From Dysidea avara (Eukaryota > Porifera > Demospongiae > Dictyoceratida > Dysideidae), in NCBI RefSeq assembly GCF_963678975.1, contig NC_089280.1:17520780-17584779 (forward strand): DNA of 64,000 nt. Direction: 5' to 3'. The number at the start of each line of letters is the position of its first letter. The first letter of the stretch is position 1. The position numbers and the translations under genes were made by a program. Positions 33,255 through 44,031 of this stretch are shown piece after piece. Below the pieces are notes generated by a model. That model did not search any database. It was not told the DNA's origin and worked only from the letters and a program-made list of their open reading frames with translations.

Positions 33255-34019
33255 CTAGGCAGTACATCCCACTTTGCGTATTTTCATTTCTGTGAATGAT
33301 GGAACATGCCATTTGTTGTTTAGGTAGATAAATGCACCAGACAGTCGTCCTGCATAGTTGTAGTTGAGGTTGATGTAAAAGCAAGTATTATGCCACCATC
33401 CACCTGTAGCATTAGGACCATGTCCATCAACTGCACAATTTCTGCTACTGTAGTCGTTATCTCTATCCCTTGTGGTAAATGGTCGTCCATTTAATGGATG
33501 CCTACTAAATGGATCCCATGGAGTAATCCCAGTAAATCCTGATATACTTAGTGTATAGTTTGTACTTGGTGATCCTACACTGAAGTGATTGTAGTGGAGA
33601 TAAGTGTCAGTTCCATTGGAAAATGTGAGGTCTATCCATAGTTCCCATTGTCCTTTACTGGTTAAGCAGTGTAGGGAGTGTAGTCCGTACCAAAATTCAG
33701 TTTGGAGATTACCAAATCCTAGTTCATATTCCCACCAGAATCGATTGAAGTCTTCATTAACACCTTGTATTCTCCTCTGGATTACTATCCATCCTCCACC
33801 ATCAGTTAGTGTGTCACAATATCCTTTCACTGTTGGTATGTTTCCTGATGTGGTTGTTGAGCAGGGGTCCCTGATGATGTATATTCCTGGAGATGGTCTA
33901 TTTGTAACAAAGTAGTTACCTGTAGCTGTAACACTACAACAGTTATCTATGACAGATCCATCAACTGTTGTGACACTAACTAGAACCAGTACTGTTATAA
34001 CAGTTGTAATAGTAGTCAT
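33255..34019 (-). CDS. Fibrinogen-related protein, FReD gene 3
   Basis: 254 codons, with the ATG at 34019; open sequence continues upstream but contains no ATG. It is the most diverged copy at its N-terminus: the signal peptide begins MTTITTV, residues T33 and V38 differ from the others, and the linker reads 'SGNIPTVKGYC' where others have 'SGHTAQGYC', two residues longer. The variable half is PWDPFSRHPLNGRP, DRDNDYSSRN, NAT sequon, WWHNTC, NYAGRLSGAFIYLNNKWH, close to gene 7. It has its own promoter type (C) and follows spacer block C, so it may be expressed differently from the rest. Domain cysteines and calcium residues are intact. Confidence 0.9.
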   Translation of the reverse strand: MTTITTVITVLVLVSVTTVDGSVIDNCCSVTATGNYFVTNRPSPGIYIIRDPCSTTTSGNIPTVKGYCDTLTDGGGWIVIQRRIQGVNEDFNRFWWEYELGFGNLQTEFWYGLHSLHCLTSKGQWELWIDLTFSNGTDTYLHYNHFSVGSPSTNYTLSISGFTGITPWDPFSRHPLNGRPFTTRDRDNDYSSRNCAVDGHGPNATGGWWHNTCFYINLNYNYAGRLSGAFIYLNNKWHVPSFTEMKIRKVGCTA

Positions 34020-34101
34020 GTTAGAAACAATGCTCAAAATGATGCTGTCAAGTGATAACAATTTAATGTTGCTCTACTACATATTTATGTACCTAATAAG
34101 G
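34020..34101 (-). promoter_or_regulatory. FReD gene 3 promoter, type C, with CArG-like box
   Basis: A perfect CCTAATAAGG box lies at 34092-34101, 73 bases before the ATG. A TATA-like ATAAATAT follows it toward the gene. The surrounding sequence differs from types A and B, so the box is the main shared element. Confidence 0.55.
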
Positions 34102-34378
34102 TTAGTTTAGGGTGATTGCTGTAATGTTCTATATATAATGATGCACATATATGGTAAATTATGGGTACCCTGTATATTACTATTTTTATATTTTAGTACC
34201 CCTGCCATTCTTGTGTAAACCATCAAGTGGGATGATGAGTGTATTGGTTAACCACAATTCCTGTTTGGCAACTAACTTACTTTAACGTGTTTAAACTTGT
34301 AGCTATAGCGTTTGTCATTTCTATGTACCATGAAACCACCTAACTTCAAAGCCAAATTCCAGGGTACATATCTTATAA

Positions 34379-34478
34379 ACCCTGGCTGGCCATGGTACAT
34401 TTAAGTTAAACCATGGCTGGCTATGATACATTTAAAATAAACCATGGCTGGCCATGATACATTTAAATGTACCATGGC
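34379..34478. repeat. Three imperfect about 31-base tandem repeats
   Basis: The unit contains 'ccmtggctggcyatgrtaca' and 'tttaa'; copies start near 34380, 34411 and 34442. The block ends in 'tgtaccatgg', which can pair back with the units. Confidence 0.75.
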
Positions 34479-34785
34479 CTTGATATATCTGATGAGGTAA
34501 CGTTGTTTGTTTTTATAAGAATCCTGGCAGTATTCGATTGTGGGAGTTTATTATTACTCACGTGATGAAAACCATGAACCCGATTTTGCATTCTACAGCA
34601 CTCATACGAAGGCGATTCGACACCCTTACCACCCTATGAGTTGACAAACGGAAGTTTAAGGTGAGAACTAGTGTCATGGTTAATTTACAATCGCGTGTCC
34701 GCGTGTTTGATTACGTACCACGCCCACTTTTCGTATATCCTAGTCGCCCACCACAGTAGGCTATTAGCCTACATGGTACATATCA

Positions 34786-34899
34786 GTTGTATCACATGCC
34801 CTCGTGATTTGCCTGATATGTACACCCACGCTCTCGGGCCTAACGGCCCTCGAGCTTGGGTGTACATATCAGGCAAATCACTCGGGTACATGATACAAC
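34786..34899. repeat. Long inverted repeat (hairpin), about 114 bases
   Basis: The left arm (from 34786, 'gttgtatcacatgccc') and right arm (to 34899, 'gggtacatgatacaac') pair over roughly 55 bases with few mismatches, including 'gatttgcctgatatgtacac'. The loop is four bases between 'gggcc' and 'ggccc'. It is probably a foldback MITE. A protein-coding role is unlikely. Confidence 0.8.
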
Positions 34900-35752
34900 T
34901 ATTACATGTACCCATGTCTTGTAGTAAAATACTACAGCCAGTTGTATCATGTGGTGTTGTGGTTTTGCATTGTATGTATCCTGAGCTATACTAATGCATA
35001 TCTCCAAGGGTCATTCATTACGTTGTTGCACATATTGAACTATACTAGTAGGAAGTTTGGTCACATGAAATTAAAGTATGAAATAATTCTCCAATCATGT
35101 GTGTATCACCTGAATTAAATTGTATACTCCTGTATCTCCAACTGCCCTCTCCTGTGTTTATATTCTGTACAAATTTGTACAAATGTCACTTACACAGTAA
35201 AATGCTTCGATGTACATTAAACATAAAATTAGTTTATGGTTTGTTGAGGTTCATTGAAGTACCACGTTGACACAGTAAAAGCAACTATCATCATGATGGA
35301 CACCAGTAGTAATCAACACATGATGACTGGTCTGTAAAGTATACAGTTACTCATCTTCCTATCATGTTAACAACACTCACCATTTCTATTGTGCTAATCC
35401 ATATTATCACACAAACAGTGAGTAGAGTGTATGTATTCACCTAATTATGAACACTTCACTGTAAAGTATATTACATGTTGTATGATCAAAAAGTGTCAGT
35501 GGATCAGGGGACCGTACATACTCTGGACAGTGCTACCCACATGTGAATTGTAAATCTATTGTGACAGTCTTAAAGGTTTGACTTGGAATTTGCAAAAAAA
35601 GGTCTACTGGAAATTGGCAATTCTGAGTTGCTCAGAACATGCACGTCTTGCTTGTAATAGTGTTGGCTGATAATTTAGTGAACACGCCTAGTACTATTTG
35701 TAACTTGTGTGCGTGTGCATGGGAGGGGGGATTGAGAGAAAATAAATCAAAA

Positions 35753-36032
35753 TCGGAGCAGCAATGAAAGTATGTGTGGAGGCATTCCTACCTCTAAATG
35801 TTTAATATGGTACCAAATTGGTTGACTAGATATGTTAGGATATGTCAGAGCAGCAATGAAAGTATGTGTGGAGGCATTCCTACCTCTAAATGTTTAATAT
35901 GGTACCAAATTGGTTGACTAGATATGTTAGGATATGTCAGAGCAGCAATGAAAGTATGTGTGGAGGCATTCCTACCTCTAAATGTTTAATATGGTACCAA
36001 ATTGATTGACTAGATATGTTAGGATATGTTAG
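35753..36032. repeat. 92-base tandem repeat, three copies
   Basis: The motif 'gcaatgaaagtatgtgtgga' starts at 35761, 35853 and 35945, an exact 92-base period. The third unit has one substitution ('attgattgac' for 'attggttgac') and then continues with an extra 'atgttaggat'. The copies are nearly identical, so the array is recent. Confidence 0.92.
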
Positions 36033-36990
36033 GATTGCATCACCAGCTAATGCCAGATATGTTAGGATATATTGTTCAGAGTAGCTGAAATGTAACATTC
36101 AGAAAGCCAAGCTATGTTTGCAGCTAGACTGCACTCTCATCAATGTTATAGACAAAGGTGCCCATAATATCAGGTAGCATGGCATCACGGTAGGGGACTT
36201 ACCATCACCATCACTAATAACTAACAACTAATCAGCAAATTTTCCAGCTGCTACATCAATGCATTCTCTTGTGAGTATATAGAGATGTATTACAGATGTA
36301 AATACTTTAAATTATAAATACTTTAGATGTAAATGCTTTAGATTACTTCAAATACTTTTACCAAACTAAAATTATAAAATCAAATAACTATTTGATTATA
36401 AGAGTTCTGTACAACTTGTCAACATTGTGCGTTAAAGCTTGTGGATGCAAACGCATTTGCCTTAATGAAGTTGACTATTTCATAAGCAAGTGGAATCTTC
36501 CTATTCATTTTTGCAACAAGTTTGCAGCTGGGACAGTAGCATCAAGTAGCATCACAGACGAAGTCTCTTCTGATGGCTGGAGCTATCATGTGACTCTGAG
36601 TGTGAACCATGTCTACAAAAAAACTGCCATACAATTGTCAATTTACTCTTTGCAGTACACTATCCATCTGGGGAGCTGGACATGGAGGGAGTTACAACTC
36701 TGACATCAAAACTTAGACCCAATGGAGTGCGTCAAACACTAACTTGTGAAATTGTGTTCTACTGCAGTATTTACACCTGTTCTATTTCAATGTTACTCAT
36801 CACTTTAACATATAAGTACATGGTAGTGTGGTTACAATAGATTCACATATCTCTAAACTTTAGGCCAACTTGCGGGAGAGTATCTGCACTTCACAAGTGC
36901 TTTCATTGGTTTTAGGTTGGTATCTTCTTCCAAACATTGAGTAGTCAATTGATTCTTATTTAAGCCCCATTAGAACTCCTACTCAAATAT

Positions 36991-37014
36991 CCCCCCCCCC
37001 CCCCCCCCCCCCCC
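36991..37014. repeat. Poly(C) tract of 24 bases
   Basis: A run of 24 C residues. Such a tract is rare in this AT-rich sequence and its exact length may be a sequencing or assembly estimate. Confidence 0.9.
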
Positions 37015-37649
37015 AAATAGAGCGTCCATTTGTATCCGTCATATCATTTTGGAAAAGCCTCTTATTGGTGACTACTAAGTGACTCTTGGAGTAATCTCAA
37101 GTAAATCCTGATATATTTAATACAAAAAATAAACCATGTAAAAGTGTTCCATCTTTTTTTAAAGATGTAATTCATGTTACATTTATTCTATTGTCAGTGT
37201 TGTTCATGTATTAAATGTACTAATGTCCACCATGCCACACCTGGAGTAAGACAGCCAACTGTCTTTTCATTGATGTCTTGAATGTTATGCAATTAGTTTT
37301 CAACTTGAAATAATTTACTATGCCTACACTAACAATAAAAATCTTATGTGATTGTGAACATATGAGCATCACCCGTGTGTAATAAGACATGCTGGAAAGG
37401 ATCTGGTTATCCCAGAAACAGGACCCCAGTGGTTTAACACTGGTGCACCTTGCTATAAATCAGTTTGTAGCAAGGCTATTTCTGTTTGTTATTTGTAATG
37501 CCATGCCATTACAAATGTGCAACTTGTTTAGCAATGCTTTGTTAAAAAAAAATAACCAAAGAAAAAATAACATACATTACTACCATCTAGACAGCATGAT
37601 GCACTTAACTACAAAGTTTTGACAATGTGGCAGAAGCAATGAACAAGAG

Positions 37650-38414
37650 TTATTTAGCAGTGCATCCTACTGAACGTATTTTTGTTTCTATGAATGCTGG
37701 ATCATGCCACTCCCAAGGTCCAAAGTTAATAAACCCATATGATCCACCATGTTTGTAGTTTAGGTTAAGGTTGATATAATTGCAATGAGTATACCACCAT
37801 CCACCTGTAGCATTAGCGCCATGTCCATCAACTGCACAATTTCTAGGCCATTTGTCATTGTCTCTATCACGAGTGGTGAATTGTTGTCCACTTAAAGGAT
37901 ATGCAGTGAATGGGTCAATACGAGTAATCCCAGTAAATCCTGATATACTTAGTGTATAGTTTGTACTTGGTGATCCTACACTGAAGTGATTGTAGTGGAG
38001 ATAAGTGTCAGTTCCATTGGCAAATGTGAGGTCTATCCATAGTTCCCATTGTCCTTTACTGGTTGAGCAGTGTAGGGAGTGTAGTCCATACCAAAATTCA
38101 GTTTGGAGATTACCAAATCCTAGTTCATATTCCCACCAGAATCGATTGAAGTCTTCATTAACACCTTGTATTCTCCTCTGGATTACTATCCATCCTCCAC
38201 CATCAGTTAGTGTGTCACAATATCCTTGTGCTGTATGTCCTGATGTGGTTGTTGAGCAGGGATCCCTGATGGTGTATATTCCTGGAGATGGTCTGTTTGT
38301 AGCAAAGTAGTTACCTTTAGCTGTAACACTACAACAGTTATCTATGACAGATCCATCAACTGTTGTAGCACTAACTAGAACTAGTACTGTTATAACAGTT
38401 GTAACAACAATCAT
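37650..38414 (-). CDS. Fibrinogen-related protein, FReD gene 4
   Basis: 254 codons from ATG 38414. Its variable half is the same type as gene 1 (RIDPFTAYPLSGQQ, DRDNDKWPRN, NYKHGG) but with WWYTHC, 'SYGFINFGPWEWH', 'ETKIRSVG' and a one-residue C-terminal extension (TAK). The cysteine 'HCSTSKGQW' is kept. The 3' flank differs from all other copies, so the left duplication border lies just outside the stop codon. Promoter type A. The calcium loop and the NAT sequon are intact. Confidence 0.92.
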   Translation of the reverse strand: MIVVTTVITVLVLVSATTVDGSVIDNCCSVTAKGNYFATNRPSPGIYTIRDPCSTTTSGHTAQGYCDTLTDGGGWIVIQRRIQGVNEDFNRFWWEYELGFGNLQTEFWYGLHSLHCSTSKGQWELWIDLTFANGTDTYLHYNHFSVGSPSTNYTLSISGFTGITRIDPFTAYPLSGQQFTTRDRDNDKWPRNCAVDGHGANATGGWWYTHCNYINLNLNYKHGGSYGFINFGPWEWHDPAFIETKIRSVGCTAK

Positions 38415-38512
38415 TGTCAACTATCAACTTCACTGCTACTAAATTATTGACTGGAATGGTTCCTAGTCAATTCATCGCGTAATTTTATAGTCTTTTATGC
38501 TTCCTAATAAGG
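38415..38512 (-). promoter_or_regulatory. FReD gene 4 promoter, type A, with CArG-like box
   Basis: A perfect CCTAATAAGG box at 38503-38512, 89 bases before the ATG, with TATAAAA on the minus strand within 38483-38489. It is very close to the gene 5 promoter, including the shared 'ttcatcgcgtaa'. Confidence 0.6.
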
Positions 38513-38633
38513 TCATTTTAGGGCGATTTGTGTGATGTTTAATATTGCAGTTTATTCCCATATTTGGGTTATATATGTGTTCATGTAGGCAAAAGTTACC
38601 CACAAGATTAGTTGTGATGACAATTGTATTGTT

Positions 38634-39916
38634 GGGGCGAGCCTGAGCAAGCCCCAGTATAGCCGAGGAATGGTACGTACGTCGTGTTCACGAAAATTTA
38701 CCGAATGAAAATGGACTGCCCCACACTGTTAGTGAATGGTACGTACGTTGCGTTCACGAAAATGTACTGAAAGAAAACGGGTTGCTCCACACTGCTTCAC
38801 GAAAATTTCATGAGTGGTGTACTTTTACTCCACATGGCTTAGCACGTGGTTTGATGGCTGAACAAGAATAAAAGGTTGGCTAGAGGGAGAGAACACGACA
38901 GACTACGAAGAGCACAAGAAACGCCTGAAGAAAGAGAGACCAGGTAGCTAACTAGCTGTACTTGTAGTACTAATAGAACCTTATCCTGACAGACGGGCTA
39001 GATGGAATGCATATGACAGAAATAGGTGTGCAAGCTTAACCACCAAAGACAGACATGTTGTGAATCAAACTTGTAGAGAAAGACAGCAAGCTACATTTCT
39101 ACTTTCACGAAATGGTGACAGCTCTAATATTAATCCTTCTATTGATGACCACGGTGTTGTAAGGAGAATGCAGCAAGAATTTCATGGAAAGCTAGCCACA
39201 TTGCAGAGCCAACTATGTTCCATATGTTTAGAGCGTCATGATTTTAGCACCAATGATCATGCAGGTGCATGCAATCGTTGCCATAATGATTCTTTACTAC
39301 CCAAGCTGTACTCTGCTGCCGACAATATGGACCCTGGACCAGTCCCACCTGAGCTCACTGTAACTTTAAAATTGTTTAGTCATATATATTGTATGGAGTC
39401 ATATCATACCTTACATGGCACACATCACTGTACTATAGAATCACAATAAGCAGCAGTTTAATGGTGTCCATGTATGTCATATTTAATATGCACATTTTGT
39501 TTTACTCCATACGTAGGAGCTATCTCAGGTTGAAGAAATGCTGATTTCACGGGTTCTGCCAATCATGTCATTGTATCGTCTTCCCTATGGTCAATATTGT
39601 TATAGTGGTCACATCCTAAATCTTCCGCAGGATGTCACATCCTTTATCAACAGCTTGCCAAGATTAGCACATTCTTAATTTCATATAGCTACATATTAAG
39701 CAAAACGCACAGTTTACCTTCGGTTGATAACTGCTATTTTAGGCATATTTGATATTTGATGTATTAACAACATTAATAATTTTTGTATACCCATTAGCTG
39801 TCTTCACCAACGTAATCTAACATATTGCTAAATTTACTCAGCTTAAGTTATATGCAATCAAACATCAAATAAAACATAGCTCAGGCTCACCCCCACATGC
39901 TTTAGTATCTTTCTAG
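38634..39916. mobile_element. Inverted-repeat insertion carrying a Helitron-type gene fragment
   Basis: The position follows from the empty site in other block A copies (26440s, 45010s and 53140s). The left end GGGGCGAGCCTGAGC (38634-38648) is matched by an inverted GGGGTGAGCCTGAGC (39893-39879). About 23 further bases ending 'ttctag' lie between the right repeat and the host sequence. The left end also folds (GGGGC...GCCCC). No clear target duplication is visible. Ends of this kind with a CTAG terminus fit a Helitron/Helentron-like element better than a cut-and-paste one, but the class remains open. Confidence 0.6.
38871..39678 (+). CDS. Partial Helitron-type protein (N-terminal region), spliced
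   Basis: Segments 38871-38943, 38993-39359 and 39517-39678 join in phase over GT-AG introns of 49 and 157 bases. They encode an arginine-rich stretch ('[17 protein letters not shown]') and then 'CSICLERH' ... 'CNRCH', '[16 protein letters not shown]', '[19 protein letters not shown]' and '[20 protein letters not shown]', ending in a stop. This is the conserved segment found upstream of the Helitron replication-initiator/helicase domains in many invertebrate Helitrons. The Rep and helicase domains themselves are absent. No ATG is present in frame upstream of the first segment, so the start is open. Confidence 0.6.
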
Positions 39917-40878
39917 TTGTACAATAAAGGTATTTACCCTAAAAGCAATCTTTGTATAGAATGGTGACTTTTGGTGATATCATAATGCTATTAAGGAAAC
40001 CAGTAATGTAACTTGATGAAATTATTGTGTCAAAAACCATTAGTCAGTCTGTCTGGTCACTGTAGGTGTTATGGATCATTTTCTCAATAACAATATGACA
40101 GGTACCTAAGCTAGCAGGCCTATATACATCAGTACAAGTGGAAGTGGTCAAATGATTACTCCTACTTGTTTATATAGCACATTAAAAGTTTTACTATTGC
40201 AACTGAACTTTTTACGGCCTGAGTAACTGATGTAGATGCACTGTAGTTGTACTTATAATGATTGGCTTGTTAGTACAGTGACTACTCCCCTTAATACTTA
40301 TAGCAATCTGTTCTCTACAGAACAACACGGTGACTACCGTATTTACTACTGTGGTATTTATTACCTCAGTTTTGAAGATCAATGCAGCAACTATCCACTG
40401 CTTGATGCTCAAAAACAATGTTGCAGCCCTTATTTTCAAAATTGATTATTGCACCCCTTGAGTGTGGCTATACTACTGAAGGTGCAACGTTTAATATGGT
40501 ATGCCCCTTTGATAAAGATTTGTAGGTACACTTACAATTATGCATTGACTCACTCAATGATTTATTAATAGGATACCACTATGAGAGCACCTGTAGTCAA
40601 CAGCAAGATTGTGATACTATAACAGAAAAAGTAAACAAAGTAGTTTAGTAATTTAAAACATGAAGAAGGGTTCCAAGAAATAAAAAAAGAGCAATGAAAC
40701 AAGTTATAATGTATCATATAAGCAGAAAATTTGACAGGAAATTAGATTTGGCAGTTGGTGAATTTTCACTGGAATTGTCAAGTTTAAATCTGCCAAATAG
40801 CCGGTCAGTTACGTATCTTTTAAGTGACATCAGGTGTGACACTTGCTGTGTAGCACACGTATCTGTCACTGGCTGAAC

Positions 40879-41480
40879 TCATGGCTGTTTTGAAGTACTT
40901 CAAGAAGACAGAGAATAATGACAGGTTAGCATCTCTACCAATGGACGCTTGACCATTGACACCAGCAAATAAGAAAATCAAGCCTGAGATTAAAAAACAT
41001 GGAGAAATTCAGGGAAATACCTGTATCATATGCAATGAAGACAGGGCTGACATTGGAAGATATGCTACTGAGCATGGTCCAATAGCTGCAGCCAAACATT
41101 TCTCCAAAATTCTTAGATTTTTCGTGCCAGAGGCACTTCAAAAAGAGTACTAGAGTACAAAGCAAGTATATAAAAGTTAGAAATACAAACCAATTAATAA
41201 TCTACCCACGAAACATCAGGGAGTACTGCTTTTATCCCAAGAAGAAGCCAATCTTGCAGTATGGAAATACATTAAATCACTGAGGTCTGTTGGTTCTTCA
41301 GTCAATACATGGGTGGGAGTCATTACACCCAGGATATTCGAAAGTGCAAAGGGGTCCTTTGACGTGAAGAAATTCTCGACTAAATCTCTTCTATTCAGAA
41401 TGACTTTTGTTAGGTGAAAGAATAGCAACACAAGTTAAGTGGTTTCAACTTCCAAGTGAATCCATCTACCTCAAAGAAGG
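40879..41480 (+). pseudogene. Decayed pogo-like transposase, copy 2
   Basis: It begins at 'atggctgttttgaagtactt' (MAVLKYFKKTENND). Then, after a frame change, 'CIICNEDRADIGRYATEHGP' and 'AAAKHFSKILRFFVPEALQK', and later 'AVWKYIKSLRSVGSSVNTW'. The catalytic and C-terminal parts have been deleted. It has stops and at least two frame changes. Confidence 0.62.
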
Positions 41481-42246
41481 AAGATCACGTGACCCAACTC
41501 ACATGATGTATTTGTCATTATGTAGTGACACGGTGAAGGCTGTAGAGTTTGATAGGCATAATTTTTTTTTGTCGGGGACACTAACATCAGCTCTTTATCA
41601 GTGTGTGTATCATTGTTGTTACTTCAATAGCTGTAAACTGTTTAAGGTTGGTACAAAACATGTCAAATGGGTATAACCACATGTAACTGGTATTCGTGAG
41701 TGCTTGATCATTAACTCTAGAGAGTACTTGAATACTAATGCAACCATGATTGTTTCAGCTAATGCAAAGACAGCTTGACAGTGTGGTACCTGTAAAATAG
41801 ATGTACGTATGAGTACAGTAAAGCCCTTGAGTGCAAGCTGGTAAATGTCTTCAATTGTAGAAATCTATAGTAGGCCTCAACTTTTCATTAGAGATGCACC
41901 AATAATCAGATCGGCTATCGGTTATCGGCTATATCAGCCCTGTTTTTGCATATCGGTATCGGATCGGTAACATGCATAAAAAAGCAGCATATACAGATAT
42001 ACATAAACATCTATTTATGGGCACTCATGCTCTAGTAATATCCAAGCAGTGTATGATTATGTAGTGTTGGCTATTGATCACAGTCCTACTCTGTCACTTA
42101 TTTACTACATTTAGAGAACAAATTGTTAGAGAAAATGTCCATGCTACCATATCAAATTGGCTTTGTTTATCGGCTCGATAATATTATTTTATATCAGTTA
42201 TCGGAATATCGGCTAAAAGTCATATCGGTGCACCTCTAAGTAATAG

Positions 42247-42383
42247 TTAGACTTCAGACCACAGGGGTCTAAGTAATTTAGTAACCCGATGGCCCTGTGT
42301 CGTGGCGCCTGAGCGAAGCGAAGGCGCTACTACAGGGCCATCGGGTTACTAAATTACTTAGACTCCTGTGGTCTGAAGTCTAA
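42247..42383. repeat. Palindromic foldback element, arms about 52 bases
   Basis: The left arm 42247-42298 ('ttagacttcagaccacaggg' to 'cgatggccctgt') pairs with 42332-42383 around a 33-base GC-rich loop containing 'ggcgcctgagcgaagcgaag'. Only a few mismatches are visible ('ggggtct' against 'gactcct'). Confidence 0.85.
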
Positions 42384-42574
42384 GTTATTTAGACCCTTTA
42401 TGTAGTTGTTGTACCTTAACATTGTTGACAGCTGCTTGTAACAGAGAAATGTAGCATTCATTAGTAGAAACAAGCCATTCAGTTACGGGTTTAAAATTAA
42501 TTTTCAGGTGGCGATGCGTTGCCAACGCTACCAATCCGGGTGCGCATAATAAACATGAAAAGGGTCTAAGTAAA

Positions 42575-43155
42575 CACGAAAAGGGTCTAGGTCACTCATT
42601 ATTTGACCACCAAGATATTTCTTTACTTTACAAATCCTGGATTCGCCCTATGTTGGAGTATGGTTGTATTTTGTACTCAGGTGCAGCTCTGTCTCACTTA
42701 AATCGTTTGGACAGCTTTCAATCTCGCATTGAACATATGTGTGATTTCTTATTTCCCTCTGTGACTGACTGACTGACGCAATGCCTCCATCTTGGGCTTT
42801 ACCTGTCGCCTTTTAGATGGTGAGGGATGAGGCAATTTACAAAGTTTTTGTCCAACATTTAAGAAATCACCAACCCGACTATCTAACAGATTACATTCTT
42901 TTGACCCAGCTAGCCATCTCCGTTTCACGAACATATGTAATTTTCGAACTCTGGATCGTTTCCGCCGTAGTTGGCGGGCCGCAGTTGTGCCTTTGTGAGA
43001 CTTAGTTCCGGCTGATCTTTTATTGCAGGGCGATTGTGTGGGATAGAGGACAGTTTTGAAAGATATTCAGAGAACTATTATGATGTAATTGTATATTGTC
43101 ACTGTGTGCTTGAATTAATAACAAGGTTTCTTAAACGTAAAAAAAAAAAAAAAGT
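42575..43155 (+). mobile_element. 3' end of a non-LTR retrotransposon (LINE) with poly(A) tail
   Basis: The translation shows 'ISLLYKSWIRPMLEYGCILY', 'SGAALSHLNRLDSFQSRIEH' and, after frame changes, fragments equivalent to the very C-terminal reverse-transcriptase tail including 'NICNFRTLDRFRRSWR'. The fragment ends in an A-run at 43138-43154, as expected for target-primed insertion. Stops and frame changes show it is dead, and the catalytic part of the reverse transcriptase is not present. Confidence 0.75.
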
Positions 43156-44031
43156 AACTTTGGCACCTCCAAAATCCACCAAATTCACCACCAAAAGGGT
43201 CTAATTTTCATTAATGGATTCAGGCATGCTGGAATAACCCATGCTTTGCAGATGTTAAGGTCTTCTGATACATTGTGATAACTGTGTATGCTTGATTGAT
43301 TATTGAGTATTACTTTAGTTATAGACCAATTTCACGAGGATCTTCATGATTGTATTCACAACATGACTGCACTACAAACTAGTGACTAATAGTATCTAAA
43401 CTTATTTACTGTTCTACATTGAAGGTTAGATATTTGTTGATGGTGAGAAACTGAAGGGAACCAGAAGTTTATCTTCAAAGTATTGTGAAAGGTGGTTGTG
43501 CATCACTGAGTGTTGTTAATTACTAAAGCATGACTCACTGCCATAATATAAGCAATTGTGACCATCATTGCAATAGCAAATGTGACCGGATCTGTGAGAA
43601 CCCGACACAATCATGCAAGCCTAAATTTACAATTGAATACAAAAGGTGAAATACTTGCGTATTATTGAAAACATCGTTTTGTTAGTGAAGGAAAAGACTA
43701 ACAATAAAAACTTAGATATCACATCTTGTTCGTCTACTCAAGAGATCAAAAATCTTTGTTTCATTGCAGTTGACCCAAGGACACACAAGATATGGGCGTT
43801 TGTGTATGTCACTTCAAAGTGATCATAATACAATCGATTTTTGATTACATTGTCTTGAGCTTTCATTTTTTTTTTGAGAGAGAGCTTAATTGGATTAATT
43901 GTTTGTTTAATCAGCAAAAATGTTTACAAAACATGTATGGTCTACCATCTAAAGATATCCTACTACATGATACAAAAGATGCAGCTACTAACAAAGTTCT
44001 ACAACACAACAGTAATACTGAGTGAGAGTCA

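Larger units (their letters stand above)
34102..37649. other. Spacer block C (FReD 3 to FReD 4), single copy in this window
   Basis: This spacer is not duplicated. It holds three 'ccatggctggc' repeats, a GC-rich hairpin, a triple 92-base tandem repeat and a poly(C) tract, all listed separately. An open frame at 36392-36703 contains a cysteine cluster (CVKACGCKRIC) but no domain I recognise and is probably an old transposon fragment. From about 37540 the sequence becomes the FReD 4 3' flank. Confidence 0.55.
41890..43204. mobile_element. Composite insertion (MITE + palindrome + LINE 3' end)
   Basis: The whole segment is absent from the corresponding places in block A copies 1, 3 and 4 and is bounded by an 8-base direct repeat TTTTCATT (41882-41889 and 43205-43212). 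The left component, 41890-42237, is a hAT-type MITE (AGAGATGCACC at the left, GGTGCACCTCT at the right, with internal 'tatcgg' repeats). Then comes a palindromic element (42247-42383), then a segment with TTAGACCCTTT (42389 on) and AAAGGGTCTAA (to 43204) that includes a LINE fragment. The outer ends are not inverted copies of each other, so the history was more than one event. Confidence 0.7.
38513..44031. repeat. Spacer block A, copy 2 (FReD 4 to FReD 5), with two large insertions
   Basis: Same landmarks as copy 1 ('aggcctatatacatcagtac' near 40118, 'tggattcaggcatgc' near 43215). It is enlarged by the insertion at 38634-39916 and the composite at 41890-43204. A deletion removes the pogo C-terminus and the left half of the MITE found in copies 1 and 4. 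Copy 3 has the same deletion, so copies 2 and 3 share a recent ancestor. Confidence 0.78.

Noticed and set aside
36392-36703. Cysteine-containing open frame in block C
   Set aside because: CVKACGCKRIC is suggestive but no domain is recognisable and the frame is single and short. Left as unassigned spacer.
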